A DNA stretch of 64,000 nt. Source: Terrisporobacter petrolearius. GTDB lineage: Bacteria > Bacillota > Clostridia > Peptostreptococcales > Peptostreptococcaceae. The translations under genes were made by a program, and so were the position numbers. How positions within the stretch are numbered: position 1 is the first letter of the stretch; every line of letters begins with the position of its first letter. The notes under the pieces were generated by a model, which saw nothing but the letters and a program-made list of their open reading frames with translations, did not search any database and was not told the origin of the DNA. This document shows positions 40,369-49,172 of the stretch, in pieces. Where the stretch lies: assembly GCF_032598785.1 (NCBI RefSeq), contig NZ_CP102984.1; one strand, given 5' to 3'.

Positions 40369-41010
40369 ATGAAAATAATTGATTTAACTCATTCTATTGC
40401 AAATAGTATGACTGTCTACCCTGGCGGACCACAACCACAAAACAAAATAATAAGTACTGTAACTGAGAATGGATACAAAGAAACTGAAATACATATTCAT
40501 TCACACAATGGTACTCATATGGATTCTCCTAATCATGTTTTTGAAGATGGAGTTTCCCTTGATAAAATTGATGTTCTAAATTTTGTTGGTACTGCCGCTC
40601 TTGTTGATTGTTCATCTTTAGGAGAAGGGGATATTATTACTTATGATTTTATTGAAAAAAATAAAGAATCTATATATAATAGTGAATTTATTGTATTTAG
40701 AACAGACTGGAGTAAATATTGGAATACTCAAAAATATTTAGGTAATTATCCCGTTATAAGTGATGAGATTGTTGATTTTATAATGACTTCTAATAAAAAA
40801 GGAATTGCCTTCGACACAATTTCTGTAGACCCTATTGATGCTTCTATTTTAGCTAAACACCATAAAATACTAAAAAATAATATTTTAATATTTGAAAATT
40901 TAACCAACTTAGACTTAATAAATAGTAATACTTTTGTATTTTGTGCTTTACCACTTAAATTTGAAAATTCTGATGGTGCTCCAATAAGAGCAATTGCCAT
41001 GTTAGACTAA
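40369..41010 (+). CDS. Cyclase family protein (kynurenine formamidase-like)
   Basis: 213 aa. The metal-binding motif HxGTHxDxPxH is present as H46-NGT-H50-M-D52-SPN-H56. The N-terminus MKIIDLTHSI and late DTISVDPIDA match the cyclase / arylformamidase superfamily. These hydrolyse formamides or related amides with Zn or Mn. The M20 amidohydrolase lies divergently upstream across a 113-base gap; both could act on N-acylated amino acids, but nothing proves a common pathway. AAGGAGG ribosome site. Confidence 0.88.
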   Translation: MKIIDLTHSIANSMTVYPGGPQPQNKIISTVTENGYKETEIHIHSHNGTHMDSPNHVFEDGVSLDKIDVLNFVGTAALVDCSSLGEGDIITYDFIEKNKESIYNSEFIVFRTDWSKYWNTQKYLGNYPVISDEIVDFIMTSNKKGIAFDTISVDPIDASILAKHHKILKNNILIFENLTNLDLINSNTFVFCALPLKFENSDGAPIRAIAMLD

Positions 41011-41030
41011 ACTGGTTCTCTATTCAATAA

Positions 41031-41077
41031 AAAAATCAAATTTATATTATATAGCTATATAATATAAATTTGATTTT
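41031..41077. terminator. Bidirectional terminator between the cyclase and MATE genes
   Basis: Long perfect AT-rich palindrome (AAAATCAAATTTATATTATATAG and its complement) between convergent genes. Confidence 0.85.
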
Positions 41078-41129
41078 AACTAATTATTTGTATCATCTTT
41101 TATTTTTATGATGTTAATTCTTCATAGAA

Positions 41130-42491
41130 CTACTCTTTTATCATATATAACTTATGAGTTTTTCTAAGATATACTAAAATACTAATCAATAAAGTCCCTT
41201 TTACAAAACTGGTTAAAGTAATACTCCACCAAACTCCATTTAGTCCAAGTATATCAGGTCTGCAAAACAAAATAGCTAATGGTATCCTGCATCCTGTTAG
41301 CACTGCTATTAGTATGGAAGGTATATAGGTTCTACCCAGTCCTTTAAAAATTCCCGCAACTGTTATCTCTAAGCACATAAACAATTGTGAATACCCTAGA
41401 ATTTTCAAGTAGTCTGTTCCTTTTAAAATAGCTTCTGGCTCATTTATAAAAGCTTTAAATATGTATTCTCCTAAAAATACTAATATAGCTGTTGTTAAAG
41501 TTCCCCATATAATTACGCCTATTAAAGCATATTTTGTACTTTTATTTATTCTATCAATTTTCTTAGCTCCATAATTTTGTCCTACAAAACTAGAGAGGGC
41601 CGATGCAAATCCATCACAACTATTCCAGGATATGGATTCAATCTGTGAGCCTACTTTTTGTACTGCTACGGCAACTGGACCAAAGGATGCCACTATAACT
41701 CCCATTATCATGGAAAAAATAGTGAATAATCCATTCTGAAGTGCCACTGGTATTCCCAACACAAATAAAGTTTTATAATAAGTAAAATCTACTTCTCTAA
41801 ATAATTTAATCTTAAAATGTTCTTCTTTATCCTTAGAAATTAAATATATAAAACATAAAGCCACAATTATATGCGATGTAATTGTAGCTATGGCAGCACC
41901 TGCTACTCCCATTTTTGGAAATGGACCTATGCCAAATATTAATACTGGATCTAAAATAATATTAGTTATTAAACCTATGGTATTTATCTTAAATGGAGAT
42001 TTACTATTTCCTAAACCTACAAATATTGATGTAAATACAGGGTTTATAAAATAAAACATCATGCCAAGTCCTACAATAACTAAATATTGTTCAGACATAT
42101 TAATAACTTCCATGTCTCCCAGTCTAAAAAATCCAATAAGAGGACTTTTAAATAAAATCAAAACTAAGCTATATAAAAAAGATAAAATCATATTAATTTC
42201 AATTGCTGATTTAATAAAATATTTAGTATCTTTTTCATTTTTTTCTCCTACACTTTGAGCTACCTTAATTTCTCCGCCTACTTTTGAAATCATAATAAAT
42301 GCCATGGCAAGCCAAGGATAAAACCCAGCTGTTCCAACTGCTGCCACAGACTTACTGCCTATTTTACCAACCCAAATCATATCTATAAGACTGTAGGCTA
42401 TTTGTATAAAAGCAGTTCCCATTATTGGTAATGATAGCTTCATCAATTTCTCAACAATATTACCATTAGTTAAATCAATTTGTTTACTCAT
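41130..42491 (-). CDS. MATE family multidrug efflux transporter
   Basis: 453 aa with 12 membrane spans in two related halves. Typical motifs are a KLSLPIMGTAFIQIAYSLIDMIWVG start, VGAAIATITSHIIVA, and the central GQNYGAKKIDR loop between the halves. It exports cationic drugs or metabolites with sodium or protons. The ATG at 42524 lacks a good ribosome site; the ATG at 42491 has AAGGAG at 7 bases and starts MSKQIDLTNGNI, the normal family start. Single gene. Confidence 0.93.
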   Translation of the reverse strand: MSKQIDLTNGNIVEKLMKLSLPIMGTAFIQIAYSLIDMIWVGKIGSKSVAAVGTAGFYPWLAMAFIMISKVGGEIKVAQSVGEKNEKDTKYFIKSAIEINMILSFLYSLVLILFKSPLIGFFRLGDMEVINMSEQYLVIVGLGMMFYFINPVFTSIFVGLGNSKSPFKINTIGLITNIILDPVLIFGIGPFPKMGVAGAAIATITSHIIVALCFIYLISKDKEEHFKIKLFREVDFTYYKTLFVLGIPVALQNGLFTIFSMIMGVIVASFGPVAVAVQKVGSQIESISWNSCDGFASALSSFVGQNYGAKKIDRINKSTKYALIGVIIWGTLTTAILVFLGEYIFKAFINEPEAILKGTDYLKILGYSQLFMCLEITVAGIFKGLGRTYIPSILIAVLTGCRIPLAILFCRPDILGLNGVWWSITLTSFVKGTLLISILVYLRKTHKLYMIKE

Positions 42492-42534
42492 AACTTCTCC
42501 TTGATTGTATATTCGTTTATTCACCTTATACCCT

Positions 42535-42565
42535 TAAAATGCCACCCAAATTAGGTGGCATTTGT
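42535..42565 (-). terminator. Terminator of the DUF4375 gene
   Basis: Arms AAATGCCACC and GGTGGCATTT with a short loop, 7 bases after the DUF4375 stop on the minus strand and ending in a T-rich stretch. Confidence 0.85.
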
Positions 42566-42571
42566 ATGTAA

Positions 42572-43225
42572 TTAATTATTTCCCATTAGTTTTTGTTCTT
42601 CTTCCATTTCTTTTAAAATTCTTAATTCTTCTTCACTTAAATCAGAAAAATCAATTATATTATTTCTAATATAATTTGCTATTAATAATCTTAAATCTGT
42701 TTGCTCATATAAATCATTAAATTTTGAAAAGTCAAATTTACTCATAAATAGTGAGTATTCTTCTACACTTCTTTTATTTATATGACTTATGCTTTCTTCA
42801 ATATTATTTTTATTAATAAATATTTTATAACTTTCTAATAATTCTAAAGCTTTTACATCTTCAAAAGCTTTTTCTAAATAACTCATAGTTACATTACTAA
42901 TACTAAAAAAATATTCCCCTAATCCTCCATTTTTCATTTCTGTATCAAACCAAAGTAAAATATATACATTTTTATGAGTTATTTTCATATTTTGAAATAC
43001 TTCTAAACCATTACATCCATAGCCATATTTTAATTCTAAATTATTTTCAACCATGCAAATTAAATCTTCATCATCATAACTTAATACCCTAATGTCACCT
43101 TTTTTACGTGTTTCTTTTTCTTCAATTTTTTTGGATTTTGATTTGCCCTTTATTATTAAAAGTATGATTATATTAACTGCCCCTAAAATAACAAAAATTA
43201 AAAGTATTTTATTCATAAATGACAT
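42572..43225 (-). CDS. Membrane-anchored DUF4375-like protein
   Basis: 217 aa: an N-terminal membrane helix (about residues 5-25), a basic/charged linker, and a globular part. NGGLGEYFFSISN resembles the core of DMP19/DUF4375 proteins, including the motif NGG-x-x-x-(F/Y)F. Function of that family is not known. It starts 21 bases after a 72-aa membrane protein gene and probably shares its transcript. The C-terminus is Glu-rich (LSEEELRILKEMEEEQ). Confidence 0.6.
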   Translation of the reverse strand: MSFMNKILLIFVILGAVNIIILLIIKGKSKSKKIEEKETRKKGDIRVLSYDDEDLICMVENNLELKYGYGCNGLEVFQNMKITHKNVYILLWFDTEMKNGGLGEYFFSISNVTMSYLEKAFEDVKALELLESYKIFINKNNIEESISHINKRSVEEYSLFMSKFDFSKFNDLYEQTDLRLLIANYIRNNIIDFSDLSEEELRILKEMEEEQKLMGNN

Positions 43226-43246
43226 AATATATCCCCCTTATATATT

Positions 43247-43465
43247 TTAGATAAAATTATTAGAGTATAACAATGTTAGACTAACCATTAATATGCCAAT
43301 TACTATCCCTATTGCAGCTACTATTTTTGCTTCTTTGTATAATTTTTTCTTATGTTTTATTTCATATGAAAAACAATAAATTAAAAAAATTAGTCCATAT
43401 AATATAAGCATACCACCTATAGTACCTATAAAGAAGGTTGTCATAATAGAATTTTTATTTTGCAT
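43247..43465 (-). CDS. Small two-span membrane protein
   Basis: 72 aa: a hydrophobic helix at about residues 9-31, a basic loop EIKHKKKLYKEAK, and a second helix at about 47-67. AGGATGTG ribosome site ahead of the ATG. It forms a two-gene unit with the DUF4375-like gene downstream. No family recognised. Confidence 0.6.
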   Translation of the reverse strand: MQNKNSIMTTFFIGTIGGMLILYGLIFLIYCFSYEIKHKKKLYKEAKIVAAIGIVIGILMVSLTLLYSNNFI

Positions 43466-43641
43466 TTTTTCACATCCTCATATTTTTTCTATTAAAATAA
43501 TTATATTATACTTTTTCTTTATTTTGAAATATAAACTTATAATCCTACAAATATTTTATCATCCATAACAATAAATATATATTTTGCTATAATTATTTTA
43601 TACTAGTTTTTATAAATTATATCTTTGGAGGAATATAAAAA

Positions 43642-44880
43642 ATGATAAGCTTTGAAGAACAATTAGGAATTAATGTAATTTCAACCTCTGTGAACAATCA
43701 TAATTTACCTCTATTTTTAAATGAAGAAGTATCTGACAAAGTAAGAAATTTCCACTCATCTATTAGCAACTATGAAGCAACACCTCTTGTATCTTTAAAT
43801 AATTTGGCAAGAAAACTAAATGTTAAAGGAATTTATATTAAAGATGAATCTTATAGATTTAATTTAAATGCTTTTAAAGGTTTAGGAGGCTTATATGCTA
43901 TTTTTAAAATAGTATGTAAAAAACTAAGTCTAGATGATAACAAAACAACTTTTGAAGATTTGCAAAACCCTGAGATAAAAAAATATCTAAAAGATATGGT
44001 TTTTATAACTGCTACTGACGGAAACCACGGTAAAGGTGTGGCATTTGCTGCATCAAAATTAGGATGTAAATCTATAGTTCTTATGCCAAAAGGAACTGTA
44101 GAAGTTAGAGCTGATGCAATTCGCCAAGTTGGCGCTTATGAAGTAACTATTACAGATCTTAATTATGATGATGCTGTAAGAAAAGCTGCTAAGTTAGCTG
44201 AGGAAAATAATTGGCACCTAGTTCAAGATACAGCTTGGGATGGATATGAAGATGTTCCTAATTTTATTACCCAAGGATATACAACAATGGCAAATGAAGC
44301 TTATGATCAATTACAAAAATATGATGTTGAAAAACCAACGCACCTATTTTTACAAGCTGGTGTAGGGTCCATGGCTGGAGGAGTTTTAGGATACTTTGCA
44401 AATAAGTATAAAGATAAGCCTCCTATTACAACAATTGTAGAACCTAAAACTGTAGCATGTATCTATAAATCTGCTCTATTTAATGATGGAAATCCTCATG
44501 CAGTTACTGGAGATTTACAAACTATAATGGCAGGTTTAAATTGTGGTGAACCAAATACTGCTACTTGGCCTATTCTTAGAGATTTTGCATCTTTTTATGC
44601 TGCTTGTCCTGATTATGTAACTGCTAGAGGTATGAGAATTTTAGCCTCTCCTATTGAAGATGATGAAAAAATTATTTCTGGAGAATCTGGAGCAGTTGGT
44701 ATTGGACTATTATCTTTATTAATGGAAAAAGATGAACTTAAAGAAATAAAAGAAGCTATGAATTTAAATTCTGATTCAGTAGTTTTAATATTTAATACGG
44801 AAGGCAATACTGACCCTATAGGATATGACGAAATAATTTACGATGGTAAAAATCCAAGTTTATTTGTAGAAGGAAGGTAA
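43642..44880 (+). CDS. dpaL: Diaminopropionate ammonia-lyase
   Basis: 412 aa PLP enzyme of the tryptophan-synthase-beta fold that splits 2,3-diaminopropionate into pyruvate and two ammonia. The Schiff-base lysine is K79 in NAFKGLGGLYA; the phosphate-binding part, Gly-rich GVGSMAGGV, and TATDGNHGKGVA are intact; the end GNTDPIGYDEI is family-typical. Known members act on both D- and L-isomers and on D-serine weakly. GGAGG ribosome site. The deacylase-like gene starts 5 bases after the stop, so the two are one transcription unit. Confidence 0.95.
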   Translation: MISFEEQLGINVISTSVNNHNLPLFLNEEVSDKVRNFHSSISNYEATPLVSLNNLARKLNVKGIYIKDESYRFNLNAFKGLGGLYAIFKIVCKKLSLDDNKTTFEDLQNPEIKKYLKDMVFITATDGNHGKGVAFAASKLGCKSIVLMPKGTVEVRADAIRQVGAYEVTITDLNYDDAVRKAAKLAEENNWHLVQDTAWDGYEDVPNFITQGYTTMANEAYDQLQKYDVEKPTHLFLQAGVGSMAGGVLGYFANKYKDKPPITTIVEPKTVACIYKSALFNDGNPHAVTGDLQTIMAGLNCGEPNTATWPILRDFASFYAACPDYVTARGMRILASPIEDDEKIISGESGAVGIGLLSLLMEKDELKEIKEAMNLNSDSVVLIFNTEGNTDPIGYDEIIYDGKNPSLFVEGR

Positions 44881-44885
44881 TTGCA

Positions 44886-45821
44886 ATGAGTTATAATAAA
44901 AAAGCTGTATATTTTTTCTGTACAGATTATGAAAGAGATGAAGTTGCTCCAAGAGTTCTTGACTATTTAAAAAATAATTATTCTCTTAAATTAAGCCATA
45001 CAAAATTCGATAATAGAAACATTTATAATTATATCGATGAAAACAATAATTTATTTACTTATGTGGAAACCGACAAAGTTCTAAGTTATGATTACGATAA
45101 ATACATACCTATATTAAATGAATTATTTTCAGATTATGATGTTGCTGGTGTTGTAAACTGGCACGGTGGAGAAAAAGCTCCAGATAAAATTCTTACAGTT
45201 CATTCAACTGGTGATGTAGTAGGAGGTATTTATGCACCTTCTCATCCTCTTTACTTAAGAAATTTATTAGTTTCCATGGAAAACCATAGAGTAGAAAATA
45301 ATCTTGATGATTTCAAAGTAATGACTGAAGGAACTCATTGGACAGGTACCATAAGAGGTGGAGATATTAATTTAATTGATAAATATGAAGTTCCTTTATT
45401 TGACATAGAAATAGGAAGTACCTTAGACAGTTGGAGTAACGAATTAGCGGTTAAAATATTGGCTACTTCCTTGCAAGATGTGTTTTCAGATGAAGGTTCT
45501 GTCAAAGTGCTTCTTTGCACTGGCGGTATGCACTTTGAAGATACATTTTCCAATATAATCATAGATAAAGATTGCAAAATATCTGTAGGTCATGTTCTTC
45601 CTAATCAATGGTTAGTCCAAGGTGAATACGATAAAGATGAGAAATATGATTTATTAAAAAAATGTACTAACTCTATTGTTGGCAATATTGATGGTATAGT
45701 TATTCACGATAACTTAAAATCCGGTTATAAAAATCAAATAAAAAAACTTGCTGAAGAATTGAATGTACCTACTTTTAAACATAAAAAATTAAGAAATCCA
45801 AAAGATTTACCTATTTGGTAG
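44886..45821 (+). CDS. dtdA: D-aminoacyl-tRNA deacylase, archaeal/plant DtdA (DTD2/GEK1) type
   Basis: 311 aa, not related to the small bacterial Dtd. Motifs in order match the archaeal/plant family: HGGEKAP (residues 93-99), ILTVHSTGD (102-110), MTEGTHWTG (146-154), FDIEIGSTLDSW (172-183), LLCTGGMHFED (209-219) and VGHVLPNQW (234-242), with KHKKLRNP at the end. The enzyme removes D-amino acids from tRNA. Here it sits 5 bases behind dpaL, so it is translationally coupled. Two readings are possible: protection against D-amino acid mischarging, or a repurposed deacylase working on a dpaL-related product. A search would settle how common this form is in Clostridia. Confidence 0.82.
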   Translation: MSYNKKAVYFFCTDYERDEVAPRVLDYLKNNYSLKLSHTKFDNRNIYNYIDENNNLFTYVETDKVLSYDYDKYIPILNELFSDYDVAGVVNWHGGEKAPDKILTVHSTGDVVGGIYAPSHPLYLRNLLVSMENHRVENNLDDFKVMTEGTHWTGTIRGGDINLIDKYEVPLFDIEIGSTLDSWSNELAVKILATSLQDVFSDEGSVKVLLCTGGMHFEDTFSNIIIDKDCKISVGHVLPNQWLVQGEYDKDEKYDLLKKCTNSIVGNIDGIVIHDNLKSGYKNQIKKLAEELNVPTFKHKKLRNPKDLPIW

Positions 45822-45827
45822 CATATT

Positions 45828-45888
45828 AAAAAGCATATAATAAGTAAATTATTAGTTAATAATAAATTCACTTATTATATGCTTTTCT
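45828..45888. terminator. Bidirectional terminator between the deacylase and YitT genes
   Basis: Arms AAAAGCATATAATAAGT and ACTTATTATATGCTTTT around a 20-base loop between convergent genes. Confidence 0.9.
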
Positions 45889-45897
45889 ATTTTAAAG

Positions 45898-46770
45898 TTA
45901 TTCTATGGTTAAACTTTCTTTATCTTTAATATGCTGACCTACTATTTCTGCCACATCGGTGATAGTCATAAAAGCAGATATATCATCATCTTCTATAATT
46001 TTCTTAAGTTCTCTAACTTCTAATCTTGTAACAACTACATAAAGAACTACTTTTTTACCACTTATCAAGCCTTCTCCTTCAATAAAAGTTACTGTTCTTC
46101 CCAGTTTTTTGTATATACTTTTAGCTATTTCCTCACCATGATTTGTAATAATCAAAGCTGCCTTTGCTTGATCCAGGCCTTCCGATACTATATCTATTAT
46201 TTTGTAAGTTATAAAATATGTCATTATGGAATAAAGCGCTCTATCCCATCCAAATAACATTCCCGCTACTATATAAATCATTAAATTGATTAATAATATT
46301 ACTTGCCCCACAGAAAAAGATGTTTTTTTGTTAATTAATATGGCTATTGTCTCTACTCCATCTAAGCAAGCACCATATCTAATAACAAAGCCTACTCCTA
46401 TTCCAAGAATAATTCCTCCAAATACAGTAGCAAGTAGCACATCATTGGTGACTACCTCTACATTTTTAAATGCCTCTAGCAATAAAGAAAATAAAACCAT
46501 GGCAAATGAAGCTTTAATAAGAAAATTTTTGCCTAAATGTTTAAAACCCAATAATAAGAATGGAATATTTATTACTACTATAAAAATACTTAACTTTATT
46601 TTTGTTAAGAAGCTTAGCATTATAGAGATTCCCGTAATTCCACCATCAATAATTCGATTTGGAATCAGAAATACTTCTAAGGCTAATGCTGCTAACAAAA
46701 TACCTATAGTAATAAAAAGATAGGAAAGAACAGTGATTACCCAAGAATTATATTCTTTGTTTTTAAGCAT
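45898..46770 (-). CDS. YitT family membrane protein with DUF2179 domain
   Basis: 290 aa: five or six membrane spans in residues 10-175, including GGITGISIMLSF and GGIILGIGVGFVIRYGACLDG, then a cytoplasmic DUF2179 domain (GEGLISGKKVVLYVVVTRLEVRELKKII). Function is unknown; the C-terminal fold resembles PII/nitrogen-regulator or CutA-like sensors. Members are common in Firmicutes. Single gene with its own promoter region at 46771-46840. Confidence 0.9.
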   Translation of the reverse strand: MLKNKEYNSWVITVLSYLFITIGILLAALALEVFLIPNRIIDGGITGISIMLSFLTKIKLSIFIVVINIPFLLLGFKHLGKNFLIKASFAMVLFSLLLEAFKNVEVVTNDVLLATVFGGIILGIGVGFVIRYGACLDGVETIAILINKKTSFSVGQVILLINLMIYIVAGMLFGWDRALYSIMTYFITYKIIDIVSEGLDQAKAALIITNHGEEIAKSIYKKLGRTVTFIEGEGLISGKKVVLYVVVTRLEVRELKKIIEDDDISAFMTITDVAEIVGQHIKDKESLTIE

Positions 46771-46840
46771 GTACTCACCACTCTTAATATATAATTATTT
46801 ATCTAGTAAATTATATTCCAATACATATATTTTTTAGAAG

Positions 46841-48082
46841 TTATTTAATCTCTTCATGACTTATAGCATCATTTTTAATAATATTAATTATGGTTTCTTT
46901 TGCCTTTACCATATCCTCTCCTGAGATATATTCGTAAATCCCATGAAAATTTACCCCTCCGGTGAATATATTAGGTGTTGGTAGTCCCATATATGACAAT
47001 TTTGCACCATCTGTTCCTCCTCTTATAGGAACTATTTTAGGTGTTATCCCTGCTCCTATCATAGATTTCTTAGCTAACTCTACAACATACATAACTGGCT
47101 CTATTACTTTTTTCATATTGTAATATTCATCTTTAACTTCTACTTTTATAACTTCTTTTTTATATTTTTCATTAATTCTATCACCAATATTTTCTAATAA
47201 ATCTTTTCTTCTTTGCAAATTACCTAAATCAAAATCTCTAATTATATATTTTAATGTGGCCTTTTCTATTCCACCCTTCAAATCTGTAATCATATAAAAG
47301 CCATCATATCCATCTGTTTTTTCAGGGACTTCATCCTCAGGTATCAATGAGTGAAATTCCATGGCTACAGTAGTTGCATTTACTAGAATATCCTTAGCTG
47401 AACCAGGATGTACACTTTTACCTGTAATACTAACTATGGCACCAGCAGCATTAAAATTTTCATATTCTAGCTCACCTAAATGACCTCCATCTATTGTATA
47501 TGCAAAATGAGCATTAAATTTTTTCACATCAAACAAATCTGCTCCTCTACCGACTTCTTCATCAGGAGTAAAACCTATAGCAATTGGACCGTGTTCAATT
47601 TCTTTATGGTCAATTATGTATTTTATTGATTCTATAATTTCTGCTATTCCTGCTTTATCGTCAGCACCAAGCAAAGTAGTTCCATCTGAAGTAATTAAAG
47701 TTTTTCCTATCTGATCTTTTAAATATGGAAACTCTTTCATTGATAAAACAATATTTTTTTCCTTATTTAATATAATGTCTTCTCCATTGTAGTTTGGATG
47801 AATTTGTGGTTTCACATTTTCTCCACAAGCTGCTGGTGCAGTATCCATATGAGAAATAAACCCTATGGTATTACACATTTTATCTGTATTTGATGGTATA
47901 AATCCATATACATAACCATTATCATCCATATAGGCATTTTCCACGCCTATTTCTTTTAGATCTTCTACTAAAATTTTACCAAGATTTTTTTGTCTTTCTG
48001 TACTCGGCGTAGTAGTTGAGTCTTCATCGCTTGTTGTATATACTTTTGCATATTTTATAAAGCGGTTAATTAAATTCTCCAT
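46841..48082 (-). CDS. pepT: Peptidase T (tripeptidase)
   Basis: 413 aa, the usual length. Zinc-dependent M20B aminopeptidase that removes the N-terminal residue of tripeptides. First metal motif FISHMDTAPA with H78 and D80; bridging Asp in LGADDKAGIAEI; catalytic Glu pair in FTPDEEVGRGADLFD; late His in TGGVNFHGIYE. PIRGGTDGAKLSYMGLP is family-typical. Single gene; it recycles amino acids from small peptides in the cytoplasm. Confidence 0.96.
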   Translation of the reverse strand: MENLINRFIKYAKVYTTSDEDSTTTPSTERQKNLGKILVEDLKEIGVENAYMDDNGYVYGFIPSNTDKMCNTIGFISHMDTAPAACGENVKPQIHPNYNGEDIILNKEKNIVLSMKEFPYLKDQIGKTLITSDGTTLLGADDKAGIAEIIESIKYIIDHKEIEHGPIAIGFTPDEEVGRGADLFDVKKFNAHFAYTIDGGHLGELEYENFNAAGAIVSITGKSVHPGSAKDILVNATTVAMEFHSLIPEDEVPEKTDGYDGFYMITDLKGGIEKATLKYIIRDFDLGNLQRRKDLLENIGDRINEKYKKEVIKVEVKDEYYNMKKVIEPVMYVVELAKKSMIGAGITPKIVPIRGGTDGAKLSYMGLPTPNIFTGGVNFHGIYEYISGEDMVKAKETIINIIKNDAISHEEIK

Positions 48083-48147
48083 TATAAACCTCCTATTAAT
48101 TATAAACTCTTCATATTTATTATTTGTTTTGGAAGTATATTTTAACC

Positions 48148-48204
48148 AAAAAAATAAAAGACTGCAGATAAGTTTATGTTTATCAAAACCTACCTACAGC
48201 CTTA
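48148..48204 (-). terminator. Terminator of the lipoprotein gene
   Basis: Imperfect hairpin between AAGACTGCAGATAA and TACCTACAGCCTT (with G-T pairs in RNA) 22 bases after the lipoprotein stop, ending in a T run on the minus strand. Confidence 0.65.
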
Positions 48205-48226
48205 TATTATCTATAATTTATATATA

Positions 48227-48667
48227 CTATTTATTTATTTCATCAAAAATTTTCTGTTGTTCTTCTAAAGAATCCAACTTCATATTGCTAGTAAAACCTG
48301 TAGCATATTCACCAACTGCTGAATTTTCTTCTAAGTTATTAGCAAGGGTTATTTCTCCTAACTTTTTATATTCTATAAATCCTAACTTATTATCAGCATT
48401 TAAGCAAACTTTAAGTTCTTCATCATCAATTTTAAAAATATATGCGTTATAATCTTCTTTATTTTTTGCTTTTTTATATTCACTTACCTTAGTTCCTATA
48501 ATTGATTCTAAATTATTTTTATTCAGACTATTATTTTTTTCTGAACTACTTGATATTTTGAAATATGCATTTTGGAAATTTGTAGATTCTTGCTTTTTAC
48601 TGCATCCTATAATTAAGAATGTTGAGATTATCAAAGATGTAAATAATAAATATATTTTTTTATTCAT
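48227..48667 (-). CDS. Small putative lipoprotein
   Basis: 146 aa. Signal peptide MNKKIYLLFTSLIIS..., with lipobox LIIGC and Cys22 as the lipidation site. The mature part is hydrophilic and Lys/Glu/Asn-rich (KLGEITLANNLEENSAVGEYATGF), with no domain that I recognise. It would be anchored on the outer face of the membrane. Single gene with its own terminator. Confidence 0.75.
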   Translation of the reverse strand: MNKKIYLLFTSLIISTFLIIGCSKKQESTNFQNAYFKISSSSEKNNSLNKNNLESIIGTKVSEYKKAKNKEDYNAYIFKIDDEELKVCLNADNKLGFIEYKKLGEITLANNLEENSAVGEYATGFTSNMKLDSLEEQQKIFDEINK

Positions 48668-48689
48668 AATATCACCCCTATGTTTATTC

Positions 48690-48940
48690 TTACAAACTTA
48701 TTTTTATTTTACTACTTGGGTATATTTTGACATAAATAATTCTTTCATTATTTACCCATTCTCCGTCATAATTTTAAGTTCTATATTGTACTAAAACTGT
48801 GCCTATTGCTGGGTTTCCTTTATTCCCTACACCCGACACTTTATATGCACCTTTACCTCTGTTTACAAATTTATAGTTTTTATATTTGATAAAAACTATT
48901 TTAGTTTTAGTTGAACTTAATCGTTCCCCCTTATTAATTT
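48690..48940 (-). pseudogene. Degenerate open frame with an internal stop
   Basis: A minus-strand frame reads KYKNYKFVNRGKGAYKVSGV, then NPAIGTVLVQYRT, a TAA (48774-48776), and in the same frame NYDGEWVNNERIIYVKIYPS, ending at TAA (48690-48692). The composition and continuity across the stop look like the C-terminal part of a real gene. No start codon with a ribosome site is visible upstream, where the frame closes near 48935. No family is recognised. The remaining 48941-49095 holds no gene that I can see. Confidence 0.45.
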
Positions 48941-49095
48941 ATAATAACTATATATTTTTGTTTCAGATAAAGTATTATGCCCTCATATTAATAATATTAA
49001 ATTATTAGATTATCATTTACAACTTAATTTTTCATAAGAAAACTAACTTATCTCGATCAATTTATGCAAATTATATTAGGATCATACCTACTAAA

Positions 49096-49138
49096 CAAAA
49101 GTGTGTAAACTGACAACTTTGCCAACTTACACACTTTA
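49096..49138 (-). terminator. Terminator of the first PIG-L deacetylase gene
   Basis: Perfect arms AAAGTGTGTAA and TTACACACTTT with an 18-base loop, then T-rich sequence on the minus strand after the deacetylase stop. Confidence 0.85.
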
Positions 49139-49172
49139 CTTTGTATCTATATAAATTTATAGCAACTTCTTT

